DNA of 64,000 nt, taken from NCBI RefSeq assembly GCF_018688155.1, contig NZ_CP061312.1, positions 1,736,001-1,800,000 on the forward strand, given 5' to 3'. The notes beneath the pieces were generated by a model. The model did no database searches and had not been told where the DNA came from. It worked only from the letters and a program-made list of their open reading frames with translations. This stretch comes from Polynucleobacter sp. AP-Sving-400A-A2 (GTDB lineage: Bacteria > Pseudomonadota > Gammaproteobacteria > Burkholderiales > Burkholderiaceae). Position 1 is the first letter of the stretch, and each line of letters begins with the position of its first letter. Made by a program: the position numbers and the translations under genes. Shown piece after piece: positions 55,103 through 63,595 of the stretch.

Positions 55103-55996
55103 TTACAACATGGCCTTGAGTAATGCAGCCATTTCTGATGGGTTTCTAGTTACCTTAAAGCCGCATTCTTCCATCACGGCAAGCTTAGCATCCGCTGTAT
55201 CTGCACCGCCAGAGATCAATGCGCCAGCATGGCCCATACGTTTTCCAGGGGGCGCAGTTACACCAGCGATAAAGCCAACAATCGGCTTCTTCATATTGGC
55301 CTTGCACCAGCGCGCTGCTTCAGCTTCGTCCGGACCACCGATTTCGCCGATCATGATAACTGCATCCGTATCTGGATCTTCGTTAAACATGCGCATCACA
55401 TCAATGTGCTTTAGACCATTGATTGGGTCACCACCAATACCTACCGCTGTGGACTGACCTAAACCAACCGCTGTCAATTGACCAACCGCTTCATATGTCA
55501 AGGTACCTGAACGACTCACTACACCAATACGGCCCTTTTTATGAATATGGCCAGGCATGATGCCGATTTTGATTTCATCTGGAGTAATAATTCCAGGGCA
55601 ATTTGGGCCAAGCAATAAAGTCTTCTTGCCACCGGCAGCTTCTTTTGCATGCATCTTGTTACGCACTTCCAACATATCCTTAACTGGAATGCCTTCAGTG
55701 ATGCAAATAACAAAATCGAGGTCAGCTTCAACAGCTTCCCAAATAGCAGCAGCAGCTCCAGGAGGTGGTACATAAATAACTGAAGTGGTTGCACCAGTTT
55801 GCTGAGCGGCTTCTTTTACAGTTCCATAAATTGGAATATTGAAAATAGACTCGCCTGCTTTTTTAGGATTAACGCCAGCAACAAAACAGTTTTTACCATT
55901 CGCGTATTCTTGACACTTTTCTGTATGGAATTGGCCAGTCTTACCAGTAATACCTTGAGTAATTACTTTAGTATTTTTATTTACCAAAATAGACAT
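55103..55996 (-). CDS. sucD: Succinyl-CoA ligase, alpha subunit
   Basis: The alpha subunit of succinyl-CoA synthetase (TCA cycle), 297 residues. The CoA-binding N-terminal Rossmann fold is present (VITQGITGKTGQFHTEKC), then GPNCPGIITPDEIKIGIMPG and the active-site histidine in GHAGALISGG. It begins 14 bases after sucC, its obligate partner. Confidence 0.98.
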   Translation of the reverse strand: MSILVNKNTKVITQGITGKTGQFHTEKCQEYANGKNCFVAGVNPKKAGESIFNIPIYGTVKEAAQQTGATTSVIYVPPPGAAAAIWEAVEADLDFVICITEGIPVKDMLEVRNKMHAKEAAGGKKTLLLGPNCPGIITPDEIKIGIMPGHIHKKGRIGVVSRSGTLTYEAVGQLTAVGLGQSTAVGIGGDPINGLKHIDVMRMFNEDPDTDAVIMIGEIGGPDEAEAARWCKANMKKPIVGFIAGVTAPPGKRMGHAGALISGGADTADAKLAVMEECGFKVTRNPSEMAALLKAML

Positions 55997-56010
55997 ATTG
56001 ATTTCCTTGA

Positions 56011-57180
56011 TTATTTATTTTTCGCAACAGCAGCAACTACCTTAGTAGCAGCTTCTGCCATTGAATCGGCGCTAATGATTGGTAAACCAGAGTCCACAAG
56101 AATCTTCTTGCCTAGTTCCTCATTGGTACCCTTCATGCGCACGACCAAAGGTACAGTCAAGTTCACCGCCTTACAGGCAGTAACCACACCGTCAGCAATC
56201 ACGTCGCAACGCATAATGCCGCCGAAAATATTCACCAAGATTGCTTCAACGCTCTTGTTCTTGAGCATGATCTTGAACGCTTCTGTTACTTTCTCTGCAG
56301 TTGCACCGCCACCAACGTCCAAGAAGTTTGCTGGCTCGCCACCAAACAACTTAATAGTATCCATAGTTGCCATTGCCAAGCCCGCACCATTCACTAGGCA
56401 ACCAATATTTCCATCAAGTGAAATGTAGGCCAAGTCAAACTTAGAAGCCTCAATCTCAGCCGCATCTTCTTCATCGATATCGCGGTAAGCCACGATTTCT
56501 GGATGACGATACAAAGCATTGGGATCAAAGTTGAATTTGGCATCAAGTGCTTTGATCTTACCGTTACCTTCAAGGATCAATGGATTGATTTCCACTAATG
56601 AAGCATCAGTTTCCCAATAGGTTTTGTACAAGTTTTTAAACACTTCGCTTGCCATTGGAATAGATGCATCTGGAACGCCAATGCCTTTTGCAATAATCTG
56701 GCAATCAGCATCGGTCAAGCCAATCAATGGATCAACAAATACTTTAATAATTTTTTCAGGATGAGATTCTGCAACCTCTTCAATATCCATGCCGCCTTCG
56801 CTGGAGGCCATGATCACATTTTTCTGTGTGCCACGATCAGTCACAATACTGAAGTAGTACTCTTTTTTGATATCAGCACCGTCTTCAATTAAAAGACGAT
56901 TTACTTTTTGACCTTCTGGACCTGTTTGATGGGTTTTTAACTGCATACCCAAAATTTCAGAAGAGTATTTCTTCACTTCGTCCATGCTGCGAGCTAATTT
57001 CACGCCACCGCCTTTACCTCGACCACCTGCATGAATTTGTGCCTTAACAACCCATACTGGACCGCCAAGCTTTTCAGCAGCCTTAATTGCCTCCTCAACA
57101 CTAAATGCAGGGATGCCGTTTGGAACAGGCACATTAAATTGGCGCAGTAATTCTTTGCCTTGGTACTCGTGAATTTTCAT
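56011..57180 (-). CDS. sucC: Succinyl-CoA ligase, beta subunit
   Basis: The beta subunit, 389 residues. It has an ATP-grasp N-terminal part ([38 protein letters not shown]) and a C-terminal part with [19 protein letters not shown] or GTP specificity is not assigned. It is first gene of sucCD. The 159-base gap to recX contains a short inverted repeat (GTTTAC...GTAAAC, about 57249-57268) and presumably the promoter. Confidence 0.98.
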   Translation of the reverse strand: MKIHEYQGKELLRQFNVPVPNGIPAFSVEEAIKAAEKLGGPVWVVKAQIHAGGRGKGGGVKLARSMDEVKKYSSEILGMQLKTHQTGPEGQKVNRLLIEDGADIKKEYYFSIVTDRGTQKNVIMASSEGGMDIEEVAESHPEKIIKVFVDPLIGLTDADCQIIAKGIGVPDASIPMASEVFKNLYKTYWETDASLVEINPLILEGNGKIKALDAKFNFDPNALYRHPEIVAYRDIDEEDAAEIEASKFDLAYISLDGNIGCLVNGAGLAMATMDTIKLFGGEPANFLDVGGGATAEKVTEAFKIMLKNKSVEAILVNIFGGIMRCDVIADGVVTACKAVNLTVPLVVRMKGTNEELGKKILVDSGLPIISADSMAEAATKVVAAVAKNK

Positions 57181-57339
57181 TATTACTCCCGAAACGGTAT
57201 CTTTTTTAGCAAGCGATGAGGATTAGTAAAACCGAATTAACCTGGTTTACCTTTTTAAGTAAACGGTAGCGGTTTAGTCGACTTCGTAAGTCTATCATGC
57301 TGCAATGCCGCAATATGATCTACCCGCTCCGTGATTGCC

Positions 57340-57876
57340 CTAGCTTGAGCGCCCCGCTACCACCCTAGACACCACATCCGAACTAAAGCCCTTAGAGGCC
57401 AGGAAACGATATTGACGAGCCCGCTCCTTTTGCTCTATGGCTACAGCTCCAAATTTACGTAGCCACAATTCATGAGCACGCTGGTATTCGGTCTCTTTGA
57501 GCTTTCTGAGAAGATTTATTGTCTTTGCGCCATCCACACCAGCCTGGGTGAGCTCATCCTGTATTTTTCGGGTTCCAAAGCGCTCGCTACGACGCCTAAC
57601 AAGGGCCTCTGCAAAACGCTCATCAGAAAGCCAACCGCGAGCCTCAAAATCATCTAAGACAGCCTCAATCTGAACATTCAAGGGGGTGGTTTGTGTAATC
57701 TCCTCAGAATCCTCATCGGAAGACTTGAACTTGAGCATCCTGGCTGCTGACTCCTCAAGCTTTGCTGCCAACCCCTTGCGACTGTATTCGCGCATGGATA
57801 AAAGTCGCAAAGCCCGAGCTTTGAGACTCGGGCTTTGTTTCTTGCTTTTTTTAACAGTGCTACCTAATTCTGACAT
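57340..57876 (-). CDS. recX: Recombination regulator RecX
   Basis: A 178-residue RecX that limits RecA filament growth. The helical RecX repeats are visible: ARALRLLSMREYSRKGLAAKL, VLDDFEARGWLSDERFAEALVRRR and GTRKIQDELTQAGVD. It starts seven bases after the recA stop and is read from the same SOS-controlled transcript. Confidence 0.93.
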   Translation of the reverse strand: MSELGSTVKKSKKQSPSLKARALRLLSMREYSRKGLAAKLEESAARMLKFKSSDEDSEEITQTTPLNVQIEAVLDDFEARGWLSDERFAEALVRRRSERFGTRKIQDELTQAGVDGAKTINLLRKLKETEYQRAHELWLRKFGAVAIEQKERARQYRFLASKGFSSDVVSRVVAGRSS

Positions 57877-57883
57877 CGAAGAA

Positions 57884-58972
57884 TTACGCTCCCTCTTCTT
57901 CGCTCAAAACATCACTGACGATCGCTGTGCCAGTCTTTACACCCAATTTCGCACGAATCTTAGCTTCAATATCTTGAGCAATGGCTGGATTCTCTTTCAA
58001 AAACTCACGCACATTGTCTTTTCCTTGGCCAATGCGATCACCGTTGTAGGCATACCAAGAACCTGATTTTTCAACGATATCAGCCTCAACACCCATATCG
58101 ATAATTTCACCTTCTCGAGAAATTCCAGCGCCGTACATGATGTCAAAGATGGCTTCGCGGAATGGTGGTGATACCTTGTTCTTAACTACCTTGACGCGAG
58201 TTTCGTTACCAACTACTTCATCGCCCTTCTTAATACTGCCGATACGACGAATATCCAAACGCATGGAGGCGTAGAACTTCAGTGCGTTACCACCAGTTGT
58301 AGTTTCAGGCGAACCAAACATCACGCCAATTTTCATACGGATCTGGTTAATAAAGATAACGGTTGTATTGGTACGCTTGATCGCGCCAGTCAACTTACGT
58401 AAGGCTTGGCTCATCAGACGGGCTTGGAGGCCAGGTAATGAGTCGCCCATATCGCCCTCGATCTCAGCCCTTGGAACCAAGGCTGCCACGGAGTCAATGA
58501 CAATTAAATCGATAGAGCCTGAACGCACTAAGGCATCTGCAATTTCCAATGCTTGCTCGCCAGTATCTGGTTGGGAGATCAACAGATTGTTCACATCTAC
58601 ACCTAAGCGTGAAGCGTACTGAACATCTAAGGCATGCTCCGCATCGATGAAGGCACAAGTTCCACCAATCTTTTGCATCTCTGCAATCGCATGCAAAGTC
58701 AAAGTGGTCTTACCTGAAGATTCTGGGCCATAAATCTCAATGACGCGCCCACGGGCTAAACCACCGACTCCAAGTGCAATATCTAAACCTAATGAGCCGC
58801 TGGAAACTACCTGAATGTCCTGATGAATCTCTGCATCGCCCAATCTCATGATTGAGCCCTTACCAAATTGCTTCTCAATTTGCGCTAAGGCTGCAGTTAA
58901 TGCTTTTTGCTTGTCTCCGCTCATACCGTCAAATTCGGGTGAGGCTGATTTTCTCTTATCGTCGAAGGCCAT
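57884..58972 (-). CDS. recA: Recombinase RecA
   Basis: The central strand-exchange protein and SOS co-protease, 362 residues from the ATG at 58972. The Walker A box [14 protein letters not shown] and the signature [14 protein letters not shown] are present. The frame is open 33 codons further upstream, but those residues look random and contain the region downstream of the SOS box, whereas the chosen ATG has AAAGGGATC as Shine-Dalgarno and the usual N-terminal length. Confidence 0.98.
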   Translation of the reverse strand: MAFDDKRKSASPEFDGMSGDKQKALTAALAQIEKQFGKGSIMRLGDAEIHQDIQVVSSGSLGLDIALGVGGLARGRVIEIYGPESSGKTTLTLHAIAEMQKIGGTCAFIDAEHALDVQYASRLGVDVNNLLISQPDTGEQALEIADALVRSGSIDLIVIDSVAALVPRAEIEGDMGDSLPGLQARLMSQALRKLTGAIKRTNTTVIFINQIRMKIGVMFGSPETTTGGNALKFYASMRLDIRRIGSIKKGDEVVGNETRVKVVKNKVSPPFREAIFDIMYGAGISREGEIIDMGVEADIVEKSGSWYAYNGDRIGQGKDNVREFLKENPAIAQDIEAKIRAKLGVKTGTAIVSDVLSEEEGA

Positions 58973-59042
58973 GTTTGATCCCTTTTCACTATTCGTTAGG
59001 CTGTTTTTTGAGTTTTTTGTGGTTTTTGTCAACATAGAACTC

Positions 59043-59060
59043 ACTGTATATAAAAACAGT
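59043..59060. promoter_or_regulatory. LexA (SOS) box of recA
   Basis: ACTGTATATAAAAACAGT fits the CTGT-N8-ACAG consensus. It overlaps the probable promoter on the minus strand (TTGCAA about 17 bases before TACAGT or TATACA) about 70 bases upstream of the recA start. Confidence 0.88.
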
Positions 59061-59089
59061 ACTATTTGCAAGTGGCTTTTAAAAAGAAT

Positions 59090-59623
59090 TTACTGATTCT
59101 GTCGTAGATTTGCACTTACATGACGCTTATGCCAATAGAAAAATAGTGGCATAGCAACACCCCATACGATTGCTAAGAGGATGAGGCCGCCTAACTGTCC
59201 ATTGGGGCCCCATGAACCTGCCCCCATGCGAATGCCTGCTTCATAGGACATTGGACCCGCTATTGCCCCTAAGAGCGCGCCCAACCATGGCTTGCCACGC
59301 AACCAGGATAAAGATCCGTTAACAGTGCTGGCCACCAATGCCCATAGGGTCCATAACCAAAATGGGGATAAGTAGACGCTCGGCCAAGCGTCTTTAAAGT
59401 ACAAAAAACCTAGATTGGATATAAGTGTGTCAGCACTCACTCCAAATATAACCGCTTTGGATATTAGTTTAAGTTCTAGCTTTGAGTGCTCTGAGCGCCA
59501 AATATGTATCGCAAGGTACAAGAGGGTGCCGATAACGGGCCATAAAACCTGCTCATTGGCCGCGCCAATAATGCAAGCAAACCAACCAGCTTGGAAAAAC
59601 ACGAAATTCCAAAATTTAGCCAT
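59090..59623 (-). CDS. DUF2878 membrane protein
   Basis: A 177-residue inner-membrane protein with about five helices. The N-terminal FWNFVFFQAGWFACIIGA, the central LSNLGFLYF-like stretch and GKPWLGALLGAIAGPMSYEAG match the DUF2878 family. Its function is unknown. In related bacteria it often lies near fatty-acid/cyclopropane or photolyase-linked clusters, which is not the case here. The start context is just left of the tRNA terminator. Confidence 0.8.
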   Translation of the reverse strand: MAKFWNFVFFQAGWFACIIGAANEQVLWPVIGTLLYLAIHIWRSEHSKLELKLISKAVIFGVSADTLISNLGFLYFKDAWPSVYLSPFWLWTLWALVASTVNGSLSWLRGKPWLGALLGAIAGPMSYEAGIRMGAGSWGPNGQLGGLILLAIVWGVAMPLFFYWHKRHVSANLRQNQ

Positions 59624-59650
59624 TGATCAAACCTCTGCGACATTCACTAA

Positions 59651-59681
59651 GAAAAAGGCCACTGCCGGTGGGCAATGGCCT
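59651..59681 (-). terminator. Terminator downstream of the tRNA-Met locus
   Basis: The minus-strand hairpin AGGCCATTGCC...GGCAGTGGCCT (one internal mismatch, loop about four) is followed by a T run. It is the native terminator of the tRNA gene whose 3' end lies seven bases away. Confidence 0.75.
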
Positions 59682-59688
59682 CTTAATA

Positions 59689-59733
59689 TGGTGGCGATTC
59701 AGGGATTCGAACCCCGGACCTGTGGATTATGAT
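59689..59733 (-). tRNA. 3' fragment of tRNA-Met(CAT), broken at the anticodon loop; island attachment site
   Basis: Read on the minus strand this is the second half of an elongator tRNA-Met: anticodon loop ATCATAA (from ATCAT), the 3' anticodon stem ATCCACAG, variable loop, T-arm with GGGGTTCGAATCCC, and an acceptor stem ending in GAATCGCCACCA. The 5' half (D-arm and 5' acceptor strand) is absent: after 59733 the sequence is unrelated and AT-rich. The break point in the anticodon loop is the classic crossover position of tyrosine integrases. The intact gene should be rebuilt at the far end of the island, beyond the window. Confidence 0.88.
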
Positions 59734-59779
59734 AAAAGATATGCTTTTTAAGCTGTTGATTTACAAGCACTTTATTTTG

Positions 59780-59799
59780 GTGTGTAGAAAAGTGTGTAG
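59780..59799 (+). repeat. Direct repeat GTGTGTAG x2, possible integrase arm sites
   Basis: Two exact eight-base copies, 12 bases apart, lie about 47 bases inside the island from the tRNA break. Position and spacing suit integrase or excisionase binding sites, but this is inference. Confidence 0.4.
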
Positions 59800-59900
59800 T
59801 CAATTTATTCTTTTATTAGATTCTGAATCACCAAAATTACATTATACAAAACGCATAATTAGTCCGCAACTTCACTATAGTCTTTCTCTGCCTTTAGTCA

Positions 59901-60794
59901 TCACTGAGTTGCAACATCAATAATTGTTTGCCATCGCTCTAAATAATTGGCAACTTCACTTAACTTCACATTCTTTGCATCATCAGCGTCTAAGGCATCA
60001 GCAAATGACATTGGAATTAAGTAGCAGGTACCAACTTGTTTATCAACAGCAACATAGATATCACAATCAGCTTTGGTAATTCGCTGCCCTCTATTACGTT
60101 CGTGCGTATGATCAATTCCTTGTCCACCTCTGTCTCTATCAAAAAAAGAGATATTGCTACCTGCCGTAATCCCTTTAACTTGAATTCTGATTAGCTTGGA
60201 ATTGAAATCAACTATAGCGTCATAACGACTTGAGCGAACATCAACGTTGGAACAATTAAATCCTGCCAACATAGCTCTAGCTATAAAAAAGAATTGTGCT
60301 GAGTCTCCCTCGTTAGCCACTCTAAGTCCGTAGTCTGTGTGCTGTAAGTCTGCTGTAAAGCCACCTTGCGATGCGACATATAAGCACTTAGTAACTAAAT
60401 TCTTCAAATTGGATTTGATGAATTTAATCTCTAAATCATTAACATTTGGCTCTGCATTAATAAACTCAACTGTCTTATTAGCTAAATCCTCAATGCCAAC
60501 CTTAGCAAAGACATTCTTAAACACGGTTGCTTGAAAATACTTTTCCAAGTGAGGTTTATATAAAACAAATTTATTAGCGATATCAAGTATTTTTGCTTTA
60601 ACGAAGTTATGCCCTTTTAACTCGTTCAACAGCAAATATTCTGTTGTTTGATTCTGCAAGTCTTCTCCCAACTTCTCTTGCAGGTAGTTTTTAATATCTA
60701 CATCAATATACTCATTAGTAGTAGCATCTTTGAAAGAGCTAATACTAGTATTGATTTTATTGATGTTTAACTTAACGAAGTCTTCAATTGTCAT
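59901..60794 (-). CDS. Probable type II restriction endonuclease, PD-(D/E)XK-like
   Basis: A 297-residue protein. The first 140 residues are helical and unrecognised. The C-terminal half has a PD-(D/E)XK-like core: Glu162 (NEGDSAQFF), Asp192 (SSRYDAIVDF) and Gln205-Val-Lys207 (IRIQVKG), then a DRDRGGQGIDHTHERNRGQ loop and a closing CDIYVAVDK strand. This resembles PDDEXK endonuclease families. It lies 46 bases after the cytosine methyltransferase on the same strand, so the pair reads as a restriction-modification system. Its recognition sequence is unknown. Low GC supports transfer. Confidence 0.75.
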   Translation of the reverse strand: MTIEDFVKLNINKINTSISSFKDATTNEYIDVDIKNYLQEKLGEDLQNQTTEYLLLNELKGHNFVKAKILDIANKFVLYKPHLEKYFQATVFKNVFAKVGIEDLANKTVEFINAEPNVNDLEIKFIKSNLKNLVTKCLYVASQGGFTADLQHTDYGLRVANEGDSAQFFFIARAMLAGFNCSNVDVRSSRYDAIVDFNSKLIRIQVKGITAGSNISFFDRDRGGQGIDHTHERNRGQRITKADCDIYVAVDKQVGTCYLIPMSFADALDADDAKNVKLSEVANYLERWQTIIDVATQ

Positions 60795-60840
60795 TCCTCC
60801 AAATTTACTATAGATATGGAGGAAATGGCAATAAAGATAC

Positions 60841-61791
60841 TTATAGAACTTTAACTATTTGTTTAGCTATTTTCGTAATCAATGGAACAGTAACGCTGTT
60901 GCCAAATTGGTGATACAGCTTACTGTTCGCTAACTTTGGTAACTTATAGGTTTTAGGGAACCCTTGAAAATTGGCTGTTTCGCGTGGTGTTAGCTTGCGA
61001 ATACCAAAGTCATCCTTAACGAGTGGCACATTGTGTCCACCTGTTCCCATATTTGCAGTCAATGTGGGACAAGCATTACTTTTGTTTTCACGCACATACT
61101 GTCTTCTCCATTGATAAATGGTGTCACGTGACTTAATGGACTTTTGTATTTCAGCAAAGCAATCATAGCGATTGTCATAGTAGAACTCTTTTGCCACCTG
61201 CTCCGTTTCTAAGCAATCGTGTATTGTTTTTGTAAGCTCTACCTCTGTTGGAAAAGTAAATTTTTGTAACTTAGCTACATCTCTAAATCCAACAACAAAA
61301 ACACGCTCTCTATTTTGAGGAACATTTGCATATTCCATACTGTTTAATACTTTGTGAGTAAGCACATAACCACAGTCAGCCAATGACTTAAGCATAAAAG
61401 CAAATGTCTCACCTTTATCGTGATTAAGCATACCTTTCACATTTTCAAGCAATAAAGTATCAGGCTTTTTCTCTTTCAATATTTTGAGAATGGATAGGAA
61501 TACATCACCTCCACGCTCATCTTTTAATCCTTTTCTCAAACCTGCAATGCTGTATGGTTGGCAAGGAAAACCTGCGACAAGGATATTGTGAGCAGGAACA
61601 ATTTCTTTTGTGAGTGTAAGAATATCGTTGTGATAGGTATGGTTAGTATTACTCTTAAAATTTGCCTTGTAAGTAGTCAAAGCATCTTCATTGATTTCAC
61701 AAGTTAGAACACATTCAGCACCTGCACTTTCGAAAGCAATACGCATTCCTCCAATACCTGCGAATAAATCAATGAATTTCAAGTTTTTCAT
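60841..61791 (-). CDS. DNA (cytosine-5) methyltransferase
   Basis: A 316-residue C5-cytosine methyltransferase. Motif I DLFAGIGGMRIAFESAG (residues 8-24), motif IV GFPCQPYS with catalytic Cys77, motif VI ENV at Glu116, motif VIII QNRERVFVVGF (160-170), a short target-recognition region (about 185-260, with CPTLTANMGTGGHN), motif IX RKLTPRETANFQGFP and motif X QFGNSVTVP. All catalytic motifs are intact, so it should be active. It protects host DNA from the adjacent nuclease. Target specificity cannot be read here. It is divergent from the next gene. Confidence 0.95.
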   Translation of the reverse strand: MKNLKFIDLFAGIGGMRIAFESAGAECVLTCEINEDALTTYKANFKSNTNHTYHNDILTLTKEIVPAHNILVAGFPCQPYSIAGLRKGLKDERGGDVFLSILKILKEKKPDTLLLENVKGMLNHDKGETFAFMLKSLADCGYVLTHKVLNSMEYANVPQNRERVFVVGFRDVAKLQKFTFPTEVELTKTIHDCLETEQVAKEFYYDNRYDCFAEIQKSIKSRDTIYQWRRQYVRENKSNACPTLTANMGTGGHNVPLVKDDFGIRKLTPRETANFQGFPKTYKLPKLANSKLYHQFGNSVTVPLITKIAKQIVKVL

Positions 61792-61874
61792 ATTGCTGAG
61801 CTTTGTTCCATATCTTTTATTGCTAAAGTATAGCTAAGGCTTAGCCATCTCGCTACCAAACCAATTAACTCAAA

Positions 61875-62447
61875 ATGCCCAAGCTAAACATTACCCATTT
61901 ACCTGAAAGGCTTAAAGAGCGTTTAGCCAAGTTGGAGCGTGGTGAAGAAGTTGCATTAAAAGATATAAATGCTTTATTGGATGATGAGCAAATAGAGCGT
62001 ATGGATAAAGCGTGGGCAGAGCAAGAAGTGCTACGCAAAACCCATAAGCGTCCTAAAACAAAAGAGCAAGAACAAGTACTAGGTTGGAAGACTAAGTTAG
62101 AGGTGCGTATTGAGATTTATAAACAAGCAATAGTAGAGGCACAACGTGGAATGCTTGATGGCATTAGAAAGCTACAAAAGGAGCGAGAAGCGAAGGCGGC
62201 AAGAATATGGTTAGACGCTGTGTTTAAGGCAGGAGAAGGTACAGATAAGTGGAGTGCAGGCAATATCGCTCTAACAAGAGCAGGTTTTAATAAATTTGGT
62301 GCAAACACTAAAAAACGCGATAAAGAAGTTTGGGCAATGGAGGATACCTTGCGTAAGGAGTTTGAGAGTGGAATGAGTAAGGAAGAAAAAGAGCAGTTGG
62401 AGCTACTAAAGGAACACCCAAAAGCACTAAAAAAGAAGAAAAGGTAA
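61875..62447 (+). CDS. Unknown charged, coiled-coil-rich island protein
   Basis: A 190-residue, very Lys/Glu-rich protein. Residues 1-60 (LPERLKERLAKLERGEEVALKDINALLDDEQ) and 85-115 look like amphipathic or coiled helices. It ends in a poly-lysine tail (KKKKR). A segment AGNIALTRAGFNKFGANTKKRDKE near residues 130-155 is the least repetitive part. No family is recognised. No Shine-Dalgarno is visible before the ATG. The 83-base gap to the divergent methyltransferase contains a small inverted repeat GCTAA-GGC-TTAGC that could be an operator. Confidence 0.55.
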   Translation: MPKLNITHLPERLKERLAKLERGEEVALKDINALLDDEQIERMDKAWAEQEVLRKTHKRPKTKEQEQVLGWKTKLEVRIEIYKQAIVEAQRGMLDGIRKLQKEREAKAARIWLDAVFKAGEGTDKWSAGNIALTRAGFNKFGANTKKRDKEVWAMEDTLRKEFESGMSKEEKEQLELLKEHPKALKKKKR

Positions 62448-62536
62448 GGGTTTATCAAAAAGTAGGGTTTTTTCGCTCCTATTTGCCAACTAAAAACCGT
62501 GCTTTTCCTTAAACCCTATATCCCATATGCCTTAAA

Positions 62537-62618
62537 ACCAACCAAACCAACCCATCCAAGCAAACCATCAAATCCTTACCAACCAACCCAATATGCTGTA
62601 ATTACCATTACCAACCAA
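62537..62618 (+). repeat. Three direct ACCAACCAA repeats in a C/A-rich stretch
   Basis: Exact nine-base copies begin at 62537, 62578 and 62610 within a strand that is almost free of G for about 80 bases, upstream of the HicA-like gene. The 202-base gap (62448-62649) holds these repeats and no gene that I can support. They could be binding sites for a regulator or replication/transfer protein; function unknown. Confidence 0.45.
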
Positions 62619-62649
62619 TTAAGCATCTACTTCCCAAAACAGGAAAATT

Positions 62650-63093
62650 ATGGATAAAGGTATTCAAAAATTAATTAAATTTCTTCGCAAAAAAGGATGG
62701 CAAGTAGATGCTGAATTAGGCAAGCATTACAAAATTGTTATCAGCAAGGAAAACTTTAAGTCCAAAACCTTTGTTGTTTCAGCCACTTCTTCTGACGCAA
62801 ATAACACTCGTATTGTTGTTGGACAGTTTAGAAAATCTCTCAAAGCAGGTGGCTTTGACACTTTAGATAACTATCACAGTTACTTTATTACAGAATACGA
62901 ATTTGATGATGTTTTGGAAGCTATTGCAGAGCGTTTAACAAATATTGCTGATGCAGGTGGCACTTACGAAGAAGCTACAGGACATATGGAGATTTTCAAA
63001 GAGTTATTAAATGTTGCAGGAGATGACTTTTTCACTGACGACGAAAATGCAATTAATGAATGGGTTCACTTTAGAAAAAGAAAAAGTAATTGA
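62650..63093 (+). CDS. Protein with HicA-like N-terminus and unknown C-terminal half
   Basis: A 147-residue protein. Residues 5-70 follow the HicA toxin (dsRBD-fold mRNA interferase) pattern: LIKFLRKKGWQVDAELGKH with a histidine at 26, and a later RIVVGQFRKSLKAGGF helix. The remaining half (FDDVLEAIAERLTNIADAGG...INEWVHF) is unfamiliar and acidic. A HicB-like antitoxin is not seen beside it. AGGA lies six bases before the ATG. The stop overlaps the TTG start of the next gene. The HicA resemblance is a guess from pattern alone. Confidence 0.55.
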   Translation: MDKGIQKLIKFLRKKGWQVDAELGKHYKIVISKENFKSKTFVVSATSSDANNTRIVVGQFRKSLKAGGFDTLDNYHSYFITEYEFDDVLEAIAERLTNIADAGGTYEEATGHMEIFKELLNVAGDDFFTDDENAINEWVHFRKRKSN

Positions 63094-63563
63094 AGTTAGA
63101 GTTTGATAAAAGTGAAATAAGCGTAAGTGCATTGCTTGGTTGCTTTTCTATTCCAAGTAATGCAGAGTATTTAATGACTGAGATTGGTATAGCAATGAAC
63201 TTTTATCAAAACTTTGCTGTTGATAAAAGTTTAGTTAACCCTTATCAACTACAAGCACACGATAACAATAGAACACATACGATTTTTTCAATGTTTACTA
63301 ATGCTAATCAAAGGCAATTTATTAAAAACCATATTCCGTCTGCAATGCTAGAGGTAAAGAATACAAAAGAGTTCACAAAGGGTTGGGAATTAATATGCGA
63401 GTTTATTTGCTCCCAATTTAATAATGTGCCAATCACGCTTAATATTAAATTCAACATAGCAAAGAATGATTTTGATATCGTATCAGTATCAGCTGAAAGT
63501 AAATTACTGACTAAAAATGATTTGCTTAGCATTCCTTTAATTCTTATGCTGATTCAACCATAA
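63090..63563 (+). CDS. Unknown small island protein, TTG start coupled to upstream gene
   Basis: A 157-residue soluble protein with no signal peptide or recognisable motif. It starts LEFDKSEISVSALLGCFSIPSN and ends LLSIPLILMLIQP. The TTG start overlaps the preceding TGA by four bases (TTGA), indicating translational coupling. The next gene starts 32 bases on. Low GC matches its neighbours. Confidence 0.5.
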   Translation: MKLEFDKSEISVSALLGCFSIPSNAEYLMTEIGIAMNFYQNFAVDKSLVNPYQLQAHDNNRTHTIFSMFTNANQRQFIKNHIPSAMLEVKNTKEFTKGWELICEFICSQFNNVPITLNIKFNIAKNDFDIVSVSAESKLLTKNDLLSIPLILMLIQP

Positions 63564-63595
63564 CAATCGCAACTCAAAATAACGAAGGGTATTAA

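Noticed and set aside
59729..59923. A 64-residue plus-strand frame starting at the tRNA fragment
   Set aside because: It begins inside the tRNA remnant, has no Shine-Dalgarno or family resemblance, and overlaps the nuclease gene.
61792..61874. A C-protein (controller) gene for the restriction system
   Set aside because: The divergent gap is too short and no small helix-turn-helix protein is present; the 190-residue neighbour is coiled-coil-like instead.
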